DNA of 64,000 bases from Siderastrea siderea (GCA_964030785.1 OZ034967.1:50491533-50555532), one strand, 5' to 3'; shown: positions 23,539-34,746, numbered from the stretch's first letter. Notes: generated from the sequence alone by a model not told the origin. Program-made: numbers and translations.

Positions 23539-25917
23539 CTAGGAAAACAGGCAAAGCATGAAAGAAAGAAGACGGAAAAATCCAATTCTCAAAGTTCCAA
23601 CGATCTGAAACGTCTGAAGACTTCCTTGCACAGGGTCGATACGAAACGCCCATAAATCCCAAGGCAGAGGCCAGAAATCTTGATAGCCACACTTGGAGGG
23701 TGGGTGCAAAACACCCACCTTGCCCTCACGTGCAAGAAGCAGACTAGATGGAGAACAATGTGGGAGAAGAGCCCACCAAAAACGACGAGTCCGAACATCC
23801 GAAACCACTATGGTAAACGAGACGCGAAAGGAGGACGCGAAGCGGAGAACATTGGGGATGAGGCAGATGGGCGGAAAAACGTACGGATTGGAGAACAGTT
23901 GAGGAGGGTGAATACCGGGCGATTGGCTAAACACGTTAACACCAGAGGAACCAGGGGTAGGGTGCGGAGAAAAGAATGGCAGCATTACACCAGTCGAGGA
24001 GCGCATGACATTGGACGGAAGAGCCATGAGATCAACTGAATGACCATTTGGACCACCAAACGCGTCTTGCAGTCGCTTTCAACAACTGACAGACAGACGG
24101 GAATCCGCTAGGGAGAGAGAGTGAGAAGGCTGGTCGGCAAGGTTGTTGGTAGAAGGAACGTGGAAGAGGCGAAGAATGCAGTTAGTGGACATCAGAGCCT
24201 CGAAGATGGACTTCAACGCGTCCGACAAGGCATGGGACCTAGCGGATTGGCTGTTCCAGGCATGAAATAACGCGGAACTGTCAACGTAAACATCAACTCT
24301 TGAATCCTTGATAGTTGCATCAAAAGACGAAAGTGCATTGCTAAGAGCCAGAGCTTCCTTGACTGCAATATCAGACGATAAAATTTCCACAGGCCAGTAG
24401 TCAGAAGCATAGAGGGGAACTGCGGTTGGATTTTGCACGCCAGCCCAGCGGTAGGAAGAGGCATCAGTGTACATGACAAATTGGTGGTGTCGCTCCGATC
24501 TCCCTGGAAGGAACCCTGACCAGGACTTGAGAAAAAGCCAGTGCTCAATTTCACGGCGCAGAGGAACTGGCACAGGGAGTGGCCTAGAAGAGCGAGAGGC
24601 ACGCAAAATAGCCAAGTTGATCTCGTTAGTGAATAACCTGGCGCCCAGCACTGCCATAGACATTGACATACACTTTCCTGCTAATCTTTGCAAGTCAGTC
24701 ATAGAAACCTGGTTGGAATCCAGGATCGCTTCGACAAGAGGAATGAACTTCTGCTTCTTGTCTGGAAGAAGACGAAAGGCCTGCAAGCGGGGGGGGGGGG
24801 GGGGGGGCGCACTCAAACCCAAGAAAAGGAACTGATTGTGACGGCTGAAGGATGGATTTCTGAAGCCCAATACCGTAACCCAGTTTGATTAACGTATAAC
24901 AGACCAAGAAGGACGCAATATGGGCACTAACGAGGTTCAGTTTGTCCGGATCAAGGGACTTCACGAGATTGGAATCACGAGGTAAACGAATCTGCGAGGA
25001 ATGACGGTCACCAATGTGCAAGGAACAAGGGATGCGAATGGAACGAAAGTAGCGGGAAACAAGAAGGCTAGTGGAATGATACACGAAGGCCGATAACTTC
25101 CAACCAAAAGGGATGGTATTACTGGTGAAGTACCACCCATTCCACTCAAACCCAAAGTACCTCCTGCTGGATGTGGCAAGGAGGATGTGATCATATCCAG
25201 ATTTATCATCGCACACAGTTTGATACGCGTCCTTACTGACATATAAGGTAAGTTGATGAAGATGGTCAAGAGAAAACGGCCGATCATCCATCCACAAATT
25301 CAAAAACCTATTGTCATTACAAAGTCTAAGCTTTGAGGGTTCAACCGTGAGGGGCATGACGAGGTGAGGAGGATCAACCTCGCCCACCTTGCCCCAAACC
25401 GAAATGGCACCAGTAGAGAGGCGTTGCAAAATCGTGTCAGCAATGAACTTGGCAAAAGGTGCACAAGACTTGTGATTGTAAAAGATCCGCTGGGGTGGGG
25501 AGGCCGAGTCAAAATGTTCGCCCTTGAAGCTGCCTTTAAAGTGCCTGAAATAGCGCTGTACTTACACTTTGTTCTCCAGCCAATCCAGAACATTCCGGGA
25601 TAGAGGAGAGGTGATTGAAGCAGCTATATTTTCCCACTCCTGTAGATGGTGATGCAACTGACCGGCAAGAAAACTAGCAGGTCTGGGAAGGCAAGCATAG
25701 TGACGCCCGCTGATACGTCACCACGGGGAACACTATCTACCCAATCCGAAGCCAAGTGAGAATTATAAGGCTGAGGGGACTGAAGCCCGGGCTGCAGGGA
25801 CTTGCCATCGTGACGCACCCATGAAATACTGTGTTGCTTGACGGATAGCGGGTCAAAAGAATCCGAGGACTCCCATGCCGGAACGGTGTAGGAGATTTTG
25901 TAACGTTTGGAGGGAGG
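23539..25917 (-). pseudogene. Reverse transcriptase / RNase H polyprotein (Ngaro-like), frameshifted
   Basis: Begins after a strong acceptor (CTTTTCCAG, 25918-25920) with PPSKRYKISYTVPAWESSD. The RT part has LCNDNRFLNLWM, DKSGYDHILL, YFGFEWNGWYF and PFGWKLSAFVYH. The YxDD position reads HIGD, so the Tyr and first catalytic Asp are lost. RNase H follows: FVMYTDASSYRWAG, IAVKEALAL, VYVDSSALFHAW, HVPSTNNLAD. The C-terminal region NPYVFPPICLIPNVLRF and RRFWWALL is conserved in related elements. Frame breaks occur near 25640, at the 19-G homopolymer (24789-24807) and near 24060. Confidence 0.8.
24789..24807. repeat. 19-bp poly-G tract in the RT/RNase H region
   Basis: Nineteen consecutive G on the plus strand replace the expected RT-RNase H linker and change the frame. 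A similar poly-C lies at 26042-26055. Confidence 0.9.
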
Positions 25918-26250
25918 CTGGAAAAGAAAAAAACAAAAAGGGGGGAAAAAGAACTGAAACTTAAATCCGAAAAATGTCCAAGAAAAACGCAAATAAGAAA
26001 CGAAACGAAAAAGATATAAAGGTGTCCTAAGAAACGAAACTGCCCCCCCCCCCCCAGACAACAAACTGTAAAAAACCAAAGGAAAAACAGGGGAACATGA
26101 ACAAGAATAGCGAGAAAAACAATCTGAACAAAACAATTCAAAGGAATCCCTCTTTATTAATTCCACAACGTGACGAATGTGGTACGAGCATTACGCATAC
26201 CAAGCAAAAAACGTACAATTAAACGCAACAGATCAGAAGGGAGAAATTAT

Positions 26251-26752
26251 TTATTGCCCTCCAGGAGGAGGCAGGAGGGGGCGACTACGCGACTGTGGGT
26301 AACTTCGGTTATTAAAACGCTTAAAACAGCTGGAAGCCATGTGGCCAGGACGAGCAAATGCCTGAGCGGCAGTTCTGCTGGAGCCAGAAGCGGGACCGGG
26401 AGGCAGAAGACTTAAAGGACTTATCCACTTTGGCCACGGCCTCAAGAACTTTTGCGTACTCCTTATCCTCCAAAAGGGCCACAAAATACGCTTTGAATTG
26501 CCTCTTCGAGACAGGTAACTTCTCTTTAAGCGTACAGGCTATGGCGTCAAAGGTTGGAGCCTTCTCGTGCCCTGACAGTTTGGCGGCTGTAGCTAGCTGC
26601 TCTGCCATGGCCAGGGCGTCATATTTGTCAAAATCCTCCTCTCTTCTGAATCCGTATTGGGTAATTCTAGACAGGTGAGTTGGGACATCAGAGAGACTGC
26701 CAGCATCCTCTAGGGATTTAATCCTGGCGGTAAGCTGCGCAAGGAGGTCATC
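26251..26752 (-). pseudogene. Gag-like protein, main exon, frameshifted
   Basis: Starts DDLLAQLTARIKSLEDAG after the acceptor and continues through QYGFRREEDFDKYDALAMAE and KRQFKAYFVALLEDKEYAKV. The frame changes near 26400 and continues SLLPPGPASGSSRTAAQAF, then GHMASSCFKRF, a degenerate zinc-knuckle-like tail, to a stop after PPPGGQ. This would be the nucleocapsid-type structural protein. The match is to gag-like proteins of coral Ngaro/DIRS elements by memory. Confidence 0.62.
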
Positions 26753-27888
26753 CTGAAAAAACCGAGAGGAGCGCATGAATAAAAACATCTACAGGCTGCC
26801 AGCCCTCGGGTGGGAAAACGGTAAAACAAACACAAGGGATAAGCACACAAGGAAAAAGACAAGCGTGCAAGGACCCACCCAAGGGATGGCAGCCTGAGCA
26901 TCAGTAATCCGACTAGGGTATAAGACACCCTTTCAGGCTACCATAGGAAAGGACATGAAAATGATTTGCGAGACGACGCGTATTGAAATCATAAACGAAA
27001 GGGAGATACCGACATCAAACTATAATAAACAAATTTAATATTAAGAGAAAACAGTTTGAGAATAAATCAAATTATGACCAAAGCGGAATTTTCCAAAAGC
27101 TACAATAAATTCTCCCAACTAGAATCAACAGAAAATACATGGAAAACAGTGGGGAGAAATAGTGTGCGGCTTAAATTCTAGAGAAAAAAGGGTAAGAAAA
27201 ATCACAACAGCCGTTTAAAATTACACTGAAAAAGAATAAAAATAAAAGGGAAGAAATACTGTGAAGTACACCGCCATTAATAAAAGCAAAGGGAATGGCG
27301 CGAGAAAACCAAAAGTGCCGAAACAACAAAACTATGCAATAGACAGAAAACAAAAGGTGCTGTGAAAGGGGAGCGAAAACGAAGGCACAACAATCAATTG
27401 AACACCAAATTAAATGCAAATGACGCAAAATGAAAAAACACGACAGAAAAAAAACCTCAACAGTATGAAAGCAAAAATTTAGGGCAATAAAACCAGGGGA
27501 GACAATGGAAACCATGTAAATCCAACCTAGATTAGGAAGCTACAAAATCTAAAGCGTGCAAAATCAAAACTTGGAAACGGGGAACTGAACTGAACTACAC
27601 AAACCTATGTTCGGGAGACGATACACGCACAAAGAATACATTGAAAAACGTACGCGATGAAATTTAAAATGGGCGTTGAGGGAATAGCACTGGACAAAAG
27701 CGAAATTTACGAGGTAAAGTTAGCATAACAAAAAACTTCAGAAAACAACAAAGCCAAATAAAAACTTTGGCTTTGGCCCAAGCAAACCCGAAGCTTGCAA
27801 GGCGAAATGCGCAACACAAAATCGATTGTAAAGTACAAACAAAGCATAAAAGCGAACAAATTAATAAGGGAGGGAGGAAACAGCACAG

Positions 27889-28426
27889 CACAAACCCGGA
27901 GTTTGCGAGGCGAAGCACAATGACATAAACAAACGTGTGCAAAAGGGAAGCGCAACACAAACCCGGTGTTTGCGAGGCAAAGCACACTGACAAAACAAAT
28001 AAACGTGTGCAAAAGGGAAAGGGAGCCGAAGATAGAAGCACTGCACAAACCCGGTGTTTGCGAGGCGAAGCACACTGACAAAACAAATAAACGTGTGCAA
28101 AAGGGGAAGGGAACCGAAGATAGAAGCACTGCACAAACCCGGTGTTTGCGAGGCGAAGCACACCGACAAAACAAACGTGTGCAAAAGGGGAAGGGAACCG
28201 AAGATAGAAGCACTGCACAAACCCGGTGTTTGCGAGGCGAAGCACACTGACATAACAAATAAACGTGTGCAAAGGGAGAGGGAACCGAAGATAGAAGCAC
28301 TGCACAAACCCAGTGTTTGCGAGGCGAAGCACACTGACAAAACAAATAAACGTGTGCAAAAGGAGAAGGGAACCAGGATAGAAGCACTGCACAAACCCGG
28401 TGTTTGCGAGGCGAAGTACGCACAAC
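27889..28426. repeat. Minisatellite, 7 units of about 66-88 bp
   Basis: Units starting CAAACCCGG at about 27891, 27958, 28046, 28134, 28218, 28305 and 28392. The shared core contains GTGTTTGCGAGGCGAAGCAC, AAATAAACGTGTGCAAAAGG and GATAGAAGCACTGCA. It lies within the putative gag intron. Long open frames on both strands here are a by-product of the repeats. Confidence 0.88.
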
Positions 28427-28628
28427 ATAAACTTGACAGCCAATTGGCCCAAGCAAAAACATAAGCGTGCAAATTATAAGAAAAACGAGGGGACGGTACT
28501 ACCAAAAATGGTACTAACATAAATGTGGAAGACTATAAAGCGGCCACGTGGAATGAAAGAGGAGAGGGAAACGCGAAAGGGCGAAGACCAGCCGGGGAAA
28601 AACTAAAGCAGTCGGACGACATACGTAC

Positions 28629-28748
28629 CTGCAAAGGCGCTGGATTTTGCTGAGGATTCCCAACATCAACTGGAGCAACTGGAGGCACTTGAACAAGGGC
28701 TTGGGCGGCGGGAACCGCAGCTTCAAGAGGATCTTGCGCGTCAGCCAT
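28629..28748 (-). CDS. Gag-like protein, first exon (Ngaro-like element)
   Basis: Forty codons from the ATG at 28748: MADAQDPLEAAVPAAQALVQ and onward to NPQQNPAPLQ, then donor CAG/GTACGT. The Pro/Ala/Gln-rich composition is usual for a gag N-terminus. Splicing to the acceptor at 26753-26755 (TTTTTTCAG) keeps phase 0 and gives ...APLQ-DDLLAQLTARIKS. The intron of about 1.9 kb holds a minisatellite. The splice is inferred from signals and frame only. Confidence 0.6.
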
Positions 28749-28776
28749 AACTTCATAAAAGGGTAATGTTGCAAGA

Positions 28777-28855
28777 AGATTCTAACGCGAACTGGGCCGA
28801 AATGATATGCAGAGCTCTTATTTATACTCCCGCTGTAAGGGACTGACGCAAATAG
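28777..28855 (-). repeat. Split direct repeat A1 (5' end of Ngaro-like element)
   Basis: Matches A2 at 21899-21978 over about 79 bases with only a few differences. On the coding strand it starts CTATTTGCGTCAGTCCCTTA and ends in GCGTTAGAATC. Confidence 0.85.
28819..28826 (-). promoter_or_regulatory. TATA box of the Ngaro-like element
   Basis: TATAAATA on the minus strand within A1, about 75 bases upstream of the gag start codon at 28748. The same motif recurs in A2. The position fits a promoter inside the repeat, as expected for these elements. Confidence 0.6.
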
Positions 28856-29220
28856 TGAAGTATGTATCCCGTTTTATCGCATCGTGTTTCGAAATTTTCA
28901 TTTGAAGGCTTTCAGCTGGTATTGAAAAGATAAACAGAGTAGTGGTTGTTCCGGCGTTTTACGATACAAAACGAACAGCACAGGAACTATATCTTTCGCC
29001 AAGAAAGATCAACAAGTCAACCAATAATTCAGTGTATTATACATTGTAGTCACTATCTGTCTTTTCATTGGCTAAGAGCCTACAGTTAATTCTGGGAATC
29101 AGCGCAGCCTACAGATTATTCACTAATCTGCTAGCAGATTAGTAAATAATCTGTAGGTTGCGCACGCAATGCATGATTTCCAAGAGCAATGTGGGAGGCA
29201 TCTGAAAGCGAAGTAAATTC
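28856..29220. other. Spacer with a 62-bp near-perfect palindrome
   Basis: 29102-29163 is a near-perfect palindrome centred on CTGCTAGCAG, with arms containing CTACAGATTATT and AATAATCTGTAG. It is likely a tiny foldback MITE. Nothing else recognised. Confidence 0.7.
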
Positions 29221-29421
29221 ATGGCTCGTCGATTCTCTTCTTCAACCGAGCAAGAAATTGAAAAGTTGCTGAAACAAAAAGACTCGGAAAACAAAAGAAG
29301 GCTGACAAAAATTGCGAAGGAACTTTTCCACGAATACCTTAAGGAAAAAAACGGTCAGAAGCCGGAAGGCAAGAAGGACACAAATGTTGAAATTGTTTGC
29401 CGTTATTTTGTTTACCTGTAA
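29221..29421 (+). pseudogene. Crypton/DUF3504-type protein, N-terminal exon fragment
   Basis: Encodes MARRFSSSTEQEIEKLLKQK then DSENKRRLTKIAKELFHEYL. This pattern (E-E-I-x2-L-L-x2-KDSxNTKR...KVAxxLFxEYLxEK) begins many coral proteins of the QRICH1/KCTD1-like DUF3504 group, which derive from Crypton tyrosine recombinases. The frame stops after VEIVCRYFVYL. No downstream exon was seen within 1 kb, so it is probably a stranded fragment. Family call from memory. Confidence 0.5.
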
Positions 29422-30780
29422 AACAATGTACAACAAGAAAGCCCAATGGGCATTTTAACCGGCCGTTCTGACCCTCCCCACCCCCAGGTTTCACAAATGT
29501 TAGCGCGATCATCTATTTATGCGAACCGGCGTGATGAATAGTGTGATTATGTGACACAATGTTTTGACTATAGCGTTACTGGATGACGTAATGTTTAAAC
29601 TCTGATGACTTAGCTTCTTATCCCTTTTATTTTGAAAAACGCAAATTCACTCAAACGTTGAATGTCGGTATAAATTGGTCCACAACTGATAATGCTTACA
29701 CAGGGACGACGAAGTATTTACTGTTGTGCCTAGACCGTAAATACAAACAGTGAACATAGTAGTAGAATCAAAATATAACGCTCGATAAACACGAGCTGAT
29801 CCGTCAGAGTATGGGGCACGTTAAGGCATATCTTATGACGTGATGTTTAAGTCCGGTTTGCTAACCCGGGAATCCCCTTGCAAAAGTAAACAAGTTGACT
29901 CGGAATTCGTAACGTAAACGAATTACCTCAAACCCAACCAAGACAACAGCGAACACCACACGCAAACCACACGCATCGCTCGATAATATTCAGTTATTTT
30001 CTATCTTAAAGACTAGTAACAGCTACCTTATTAATTGATCTCCTTATTAATGACCGATTCCTTCGTCTTTGTGCAATTCAAATCAACTCCTCCCCTCAAA
30101 AAAACACTCATCTCTCTCCCTTCTCAAGAACTATGATGTATCGATGGTGCAATCCACTAATTGTATTATCATACTAGTGCCAATCCCTTCTCTTCCTAAG
30201 CCACCGTAATAAGCTACAAACACAGCTGTCGTTTCTCTCCTCTGCGAAATACAGTTTACCCAATGAGAAAACTTACAATCCACTGCGGAAACCGTCCCCC
30301 CATAAAACGTCAAGGGAAACTGCCTCTCACGCAGCACAATATTACATCGCTGCTATACAAAACGCAACTTTAAAAGCAAGTCACATTCACAGAAGCGTGA
30401 TATGCTCCTCACATTCACAAATCCTTCCACCCCCACATTTTTACATCCCTCAAAATGTCAATCCCCATAACAAAACTCCAGCGCTAAAAGAATTTTCACC
30501 ATAACCACTAACTAGATCAGACAACACAGCCAATTTCGCATTCAATCCTATTAGCTGCTTTACTTGGTTGCGCATGCGTTGTAAAACAATTAGTAGATTC
30601 GGTTTTATCGATATCCGGAATAATCAAGGTCGAGGTAACTGTTATCCGGCTGAGGCTGATAACACTTACCGAGCTAGACCAAAAACCTTATCGAATAATT
30701 GTTTATAATTCGCTGCTAATCTCAAATATCTATATCACTTCTGGAACTAAATTAAATTACAAAATACAATTGACAATAAA
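29422..30780. other. Gene-free stretch
   Basis: AT-rich sequence with no open frame, repeat array or RNA gene that I could support. Confidence 0.5.
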
Positions 30781-30784
30781 AACT

Positions 30785-30840
30785 AACGGTAAAAATTCAC
30801 GACGTTTCGACCGCTCTCCGGTCATTATCAAGCGAAATGT
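30785..30840 (-). repeat. Penelope-like element end with degenerate hammerhead-like core
   Basis: On the minus strand TTGATAATGACCGGAGAGCG followed by GTCGAAACGTC resembles the CTGATGA-stem-GAAAC core found at Penelope-like termini, with stem GACC/GGTC. Two core positions are changed, so ribozyme activity is unlikely. Confidence 0.5.
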
Positions 30841-31261
30841 TGAGAATATGAATTTGCATACTTAGATATATAAAGTGACAAAGGGGCAAAAATATGTAAG
30901 GAAAATGTATGAAGTAAAAATATGTAAAAGTAGCTAAAAGTATGTGTAAAAAGAATTTGTTAAAACAATAAAAGCATGCATGCTTTTTTTTCGTTTCGCC
31001 CTTCCCGCCTGGATGTTTCACCGAACGAAACGAAAATAGAGCCTGATCGCAGGTTCTACTGAACACGGTTAGAAGAACATAAAATAAAATGACAATTTGG
31101 CGAAGTATTAGAAGTGCCTTTAGTATTAAATGTGTGCGAGGCGGAACACAGCAGCCCGCGGGAAACAAACGCCAGGACGTTAGTACCTGGAATAAACGGA
31201 CGGAAAAACCCAATCCGTGTTCACGTGAGAAGCGTTCGATATCCGCCGATGACACAAGGCT

Positions 31262-31385
31262 ATGGGTGCGTTCGATTGGGAAATCTGGATTTTGATTTCG
31301 GATTTCGGATTTCCCAATAAAACGCGAAATCCAAAAACCGTTTTCGACGAACCGAAATCCTTTTCCAAGACGGATTTCAATTAAG
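31262..31385. repeat. MITE-like repeat beginning GGTGCGTTCGATTGGG
   Basis: GGGTGCGTTCGATTGGGAAA is followed by alternating GGATTTCGGATT blocks and their complements. This type is dispersed in invertebrate genomes. Only one recognisable end is present. Confidence 0.4.
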
Positions 31386-31663
31386 GCGCCTTGATTAAGG
31401 CGACAATTTTCACGTGAAAGGCATCAACCAACCGCCTAGCTAACTCCTCAATCTCTGAGCCTACCGTCCCGGTGGGCTAAATCGTTTGCAATAGGGGCGT
31501 CTACGGTAAGGCCGCCGGCACCAAACAACTCCACATTAGCAGTTCCACGCAAACGAAAACTTTTATCGGCACGCGGATCAAAACCTGCTGCCAAATCCTT
31601 CTTAAAGCGCTTGACGAAGGAATTGCCCAGGCATGGAAGCACTTTGTAGGGTTCTTGGGCCAT
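31380..31663 (-). pseudogene. SGNH-hydrolase-like fragment, frameshifted
   Basis: Reads LPCLGNSFVKRFKKDLAAGF, FRLRGTANVELFGAGGLTVD and, after a frame break near 31455, IEELARRLVDAFHVKIVALI. The G-(N/H)-S-F start and G-x-GG block fit the SGNH/GDSL-like domain of transposon-borne proteins in corals, where GHSF holds the Ser. Here the motif is GNSF. The catalytic Asp/His end is missing. Low certainty. Confidence 0.38.
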
Positions 31664-32008
31664 TCAGTGTAGTCTGAAAGGGAGAAATGTGGGTGTGCCG
31701 TATAAAGCTCTCATGCAGCAAGAGAGGGAAACGAAATTGTGCCTAAGAATGAACCTCGGACCACTATTTGGGGTTATCAAAAGAGTAGAATAAACAGTAT
31801 ACTGACCTCCAGAAGCGGCTAATATCCTACAATATATAGATTTAGCCAAGCCTAAAAGCAGAGCCCCCCTTTTTGTTTTGTTTGTTTTGTTTGTCTGTTT
31901 GTTTTTTTTTTGCTGGCAGTTATTAATTTGTGAAAATACTCTCATTCAAGTCGTTAAATTAAAAAAACAAAAAAGAAAAGAAAAAACCAAACAAAAAAAT
32001 TTCCACTC

Positions 32009-32076
32009 TCGCTGGGAGCCGAACCCGGATCGTCGGCGTATGAAGCCGGATATTAGTCCACTTGGCCATAAATGTT
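32009..32076 (-). repeat. tRNA-like SINE head (CAT anticodon-like loop)
   Basis: The minus strand has an A-box-like TGGCCAAGTGG, an anticodon-like hairpin CGGC-TTCATAC-GCCG, and a T-arm CCGGG-TTCGGCT-CCCAG with a B-box match. The acceptor ends do not pair, so this is a tRNA-derived SINE or pseudo-tRNA, not a working tRNA. Confidence 0.42.
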
Positions 32077-32089
32077 TTATGTCACTTCT

Positions 32090-32785
32090 CAAGTTAATTT
32101 TAATACTTATTTCTTTCTTCGTGACAAGCTGCCTATCAGGCATGAAAATGCTGGTGTTTTTCCTGGCAAAATGTGTTCGGAACGCGGTAAAAACCATGGT
32201 TGTGGACAGAAAAAACCAAAAAGCACTAGCTCTGCTATATTTGGTGTCGAAAACGCTGCGAAAAGCTGCGATTTCAAGCGGTGTGCCGACCGAGTTCGAA
32301 CAGAACCGACAAGGCAAATTTGAACTTTTCGCCTGAACTTTATCGCCTAATTTTTTCCCCTAAATTGAACTTTTCCCCTTCCACCATAAAGACAACTGAG
32401 TATTCTTTTGAACTTTTTTTTTTCCATTAACAAATTTGTTTTTGACTTGTGTTGTCTTTGCTTGTTTTGCTACAACGCGGGTCAACATGCGATTTCGCGC
32501 CAAAAACACATGGGATTCAGCACGGTTATATCCAGTGTATGAAGTGTATTGGTAACCATTTGGTGCGGACGGACGGACGTACGGTCACGTGACTATTACG
32601 TCACTACCAAAATTTCTTGGCTTGATAGGTTACCAAATTTTCTTAGCAATGGAGCTCCGCTGACGCGCTAGCGCGCTGGCTCCGCTAAAAAAACAACGAA
32701 AGAAAGACACGTGAAAACTTGACGGACATTATGGTAGGAACGAGGAAACGACATAAATATTTTATTTCCGAGTAAGTAATTCATT

Positions 32786-32790
<5 letters not shown>
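32090..32790. other. Gene-free repeat-like stretch
   Basis: Includes the GGACGGACGGACGTACGGTC/ACGTGACTATTACGTCAC block at 32568-32610, which looks like a dispersed repeat end. No gene recognised. Confidence 0.45.
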
Positions 32791-32833
<43 letters not shown>

Positions 32834-32835
32834 AA
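32790..32835. repeat. (ATT)n microsatellite at the left border of tandem unit 1
   Basis: About twelve ATT repeats, immediately followed by ACAAGTGAGACCGGAAAA, the first bases of the duplicated unit. Confidence 0.9.
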
Positions 32836-33099
32836 GTGAGACCGGAAAATAATATTATAATTATTAGTTAATCATTAGTAATACACCTCTCATCAAATTA
32901 GAACCAGTGTTTCACAAATTTTAAATAAGTCTCTGTTGTAGGTAACATAAACTTAAATATGCAATAAATGCTTTATTCAATAAGTGATTTGAAACCAGGA
33001 TACTATAGCGCAATACGTTGTGTACTACTCTACAGTGTAAGACGCTCTCATACTCATATTTTTCTCCTTATATGGTAAAATGACGCTATAGTTGAATCA

Positions 33100-33104
33100 T
33101 AATA

Positions 33105-33140
<36 letters not shown>
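33100..33140. repeat. (GAT)n microsatellite
   Basis: Thirteen or so GAT repeats inside tandem copy 1. Confidence 0.9.
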
Positions 33141-33539
33141 TACCTTATTTACTTGTATTAATTCCCCGGGACGTTTAATTAATAGCAGGAAGTAGTGAAC
33201 CCTAAAACATCCTAGGGCATTGCTTTCTTTCTTGACTGTCCAATAGTGTTAGTTACTCAGAAGGAGTAGCTTACTGGAGTTGATATGAAATATAATTTAA
33301 ATTACTTAAAAGCTCTAATAGTCCTGTCTCTAATACACCTTCTTACCTACTACTTGCTAATTACAATAAATTATTTGCTTACAATTATGTCATGACATTG
33401 GGACTTGAAAATTATTTGACGTTTCGACTGATGCCGGGTATTATTTTACTGCCAGAGGAAGATGCGAAGAAGTGCAGCATTATGCATGTAATTACTTACA
33501 TGTAATTCAGGTGAATCAATTCATTCATCTATTTTAAGT

Positions 33540-33660
33540 ACCAATCAGTCAATCAATGAACCACTCATCCAACTGGCTGATAAATCAGTCAATCAGCCAA
33601 TTAAAAAATAAATCATTCAATCAATCAATCAATCAATTAATCAGTCAATCAATAAATCAA
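33540..33660. repeat. Degenerate (AATC)n tract
   Basis: AATCAGTCAATCAATCAATC-type repeats, with a shorter equivalent at 38325-38410 in copy 2. Confidence 0.8.
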
Positions 33661-34470
33661 TCTCGAGACTTTAGTTCTTTTTGGTTTGATAATTTGTCAC
33701 TAATAAGCATTGTTACTGATTGCCATAATCTGGTACCAAAGAAAAACAAAAGGAATAGCCTCTTCATAAATTAATCATTCAGAATAGTCTGAAACCTAAC
33801 AGGCAATGAACTGACAAAATGGATCAGACTGTGGTGAATCAGTCAATCGATATAGTTTTCCCCATAAAGAGAATTCAATCTAATAAGTCTGGCTCTTCAT
33901 TCCTGGGATAGTAGTGGGGTGGGGGGATACTCCCCCAAAAAAAGATATGGGGCAGGGTGTGCTCATCAGATATTTTGAAGCAGAGCCCTGAAAGGTGTAC
34001 TCCAGGATTCATTCCATTTTCATACATCATCCACTTAGTAGTACTGAGGGGTCAGTCAAACTAATCAATGACATCAAAATATTAAGCAGAAAAAGACAAA
34101 AAAATATATAACCTTATTTCAAAACTGCTCTTCAAATTTTTTATTTGAATTGATAAAGTGTGTCTGGGAATATAGCTAAAAGTACAAATTTCTTAACCAA
34201 ACCCTCATAATAAACTGCCATATTTTCCTGACATCAAGTTGATGAAATGAAAACCTGTAAGAAAAACAAAGCAGATTTTAATTATCGCAATTACCAATAG
34301 TAGGACAGTCGGTGTGCACGCGCCAGAGAAAAATGAGAGACTGCTCGTAGTCTATGAGAATGGTACCAACTTGGGCCGGTACGACTTTAGATCGACTCCA
34401 AATGCTTACCTCTGTTTACACGAAACATACAAAACATGAAGCTAGTATAAAATAATTCTCATCTTAGGCT

Positions 34471-34746
34471 GTGTTTGCACGAGTGATTTCATCCCAAGAT
34501 GACTTTCATATTGGTGACTGGTCATTTACCTATAAGTTTTTACATGGGTTGGAGCTGAAATGGTGTTTACCCCAGGACGATTTCATCCCGGTGCTGAAGA
34601 CCGGGATGAAATCATCCCAGGGTGAACACATTTCAGCTCCAAATCATGTAAACATTTACAGGTAAATGACCAGACACCGCGATGAAAGTCACCCCGGGAT
34701 GAGATAAAAGTCATCCCGGGATAAAGTCACTCATGTAAACAGGGCC
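34471..34746. mobile_element. Foldback MITE unique to tandem copy 1
   Basis: A 276-bp near-complete palindrome: left arm GAGTGATTTCATCCCAAGAT, GGTCATTTACCTATAAG and GGTTGGAGCTGAAATG are mirrored in the right arm. TTAGGCT flanks both ends (34464-34470 and 34747-34753). Copy 2 has the uninterrupted site at about 40004-40012 (TCTCGGGCTGG), so this inserted after the duplication. Confidence 0.82.

Larger units (their letters stand above)
21721..28855 (-). mobile_element. Ngaro/PAT-like tyrosine-recombinase retrotransposon
   Basis: A 7.1-kb element on the minus strand with gag, reverse transcriptase/RNase H and tyrosine recombinase in order. Split direct repeats are arranged A1 (28855-28777), coding region, B1 (22035-21977), A2 (21978-21899), B2 (21775-21721). 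That A1-B1-A2-B2 layout is diagnostic of Ngaro/PAT-type elements, which replicate through a circular intermediate and integrate with a tyrosine recombinase in place of a DDE integrase. Several frameshifts and an altered reverse-transcriptase active site make this copy inactive. Confidence 0.87.

Noticed and set aside
27889..28426. Array of regularly spaced repeats, CRISPR-like at first sight
   Set aside because: Units are whole-length tandem repeats without unique spacers, and the context is eukaryotic.
27664..28520. Three overlapping minus-strand open frames of 219-262 codons
   Set aside because: They run through the seven-unit minisatellite in different frames with equal repetitiveness, inside a likely intron of the Ngaro-like element.
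32009..32076. Functional tRNA-Met
   Set aside because: The acceptor stem does not pair and the T and anticodon stems have mismatches; better explained as a tRNA-derived SINE head.
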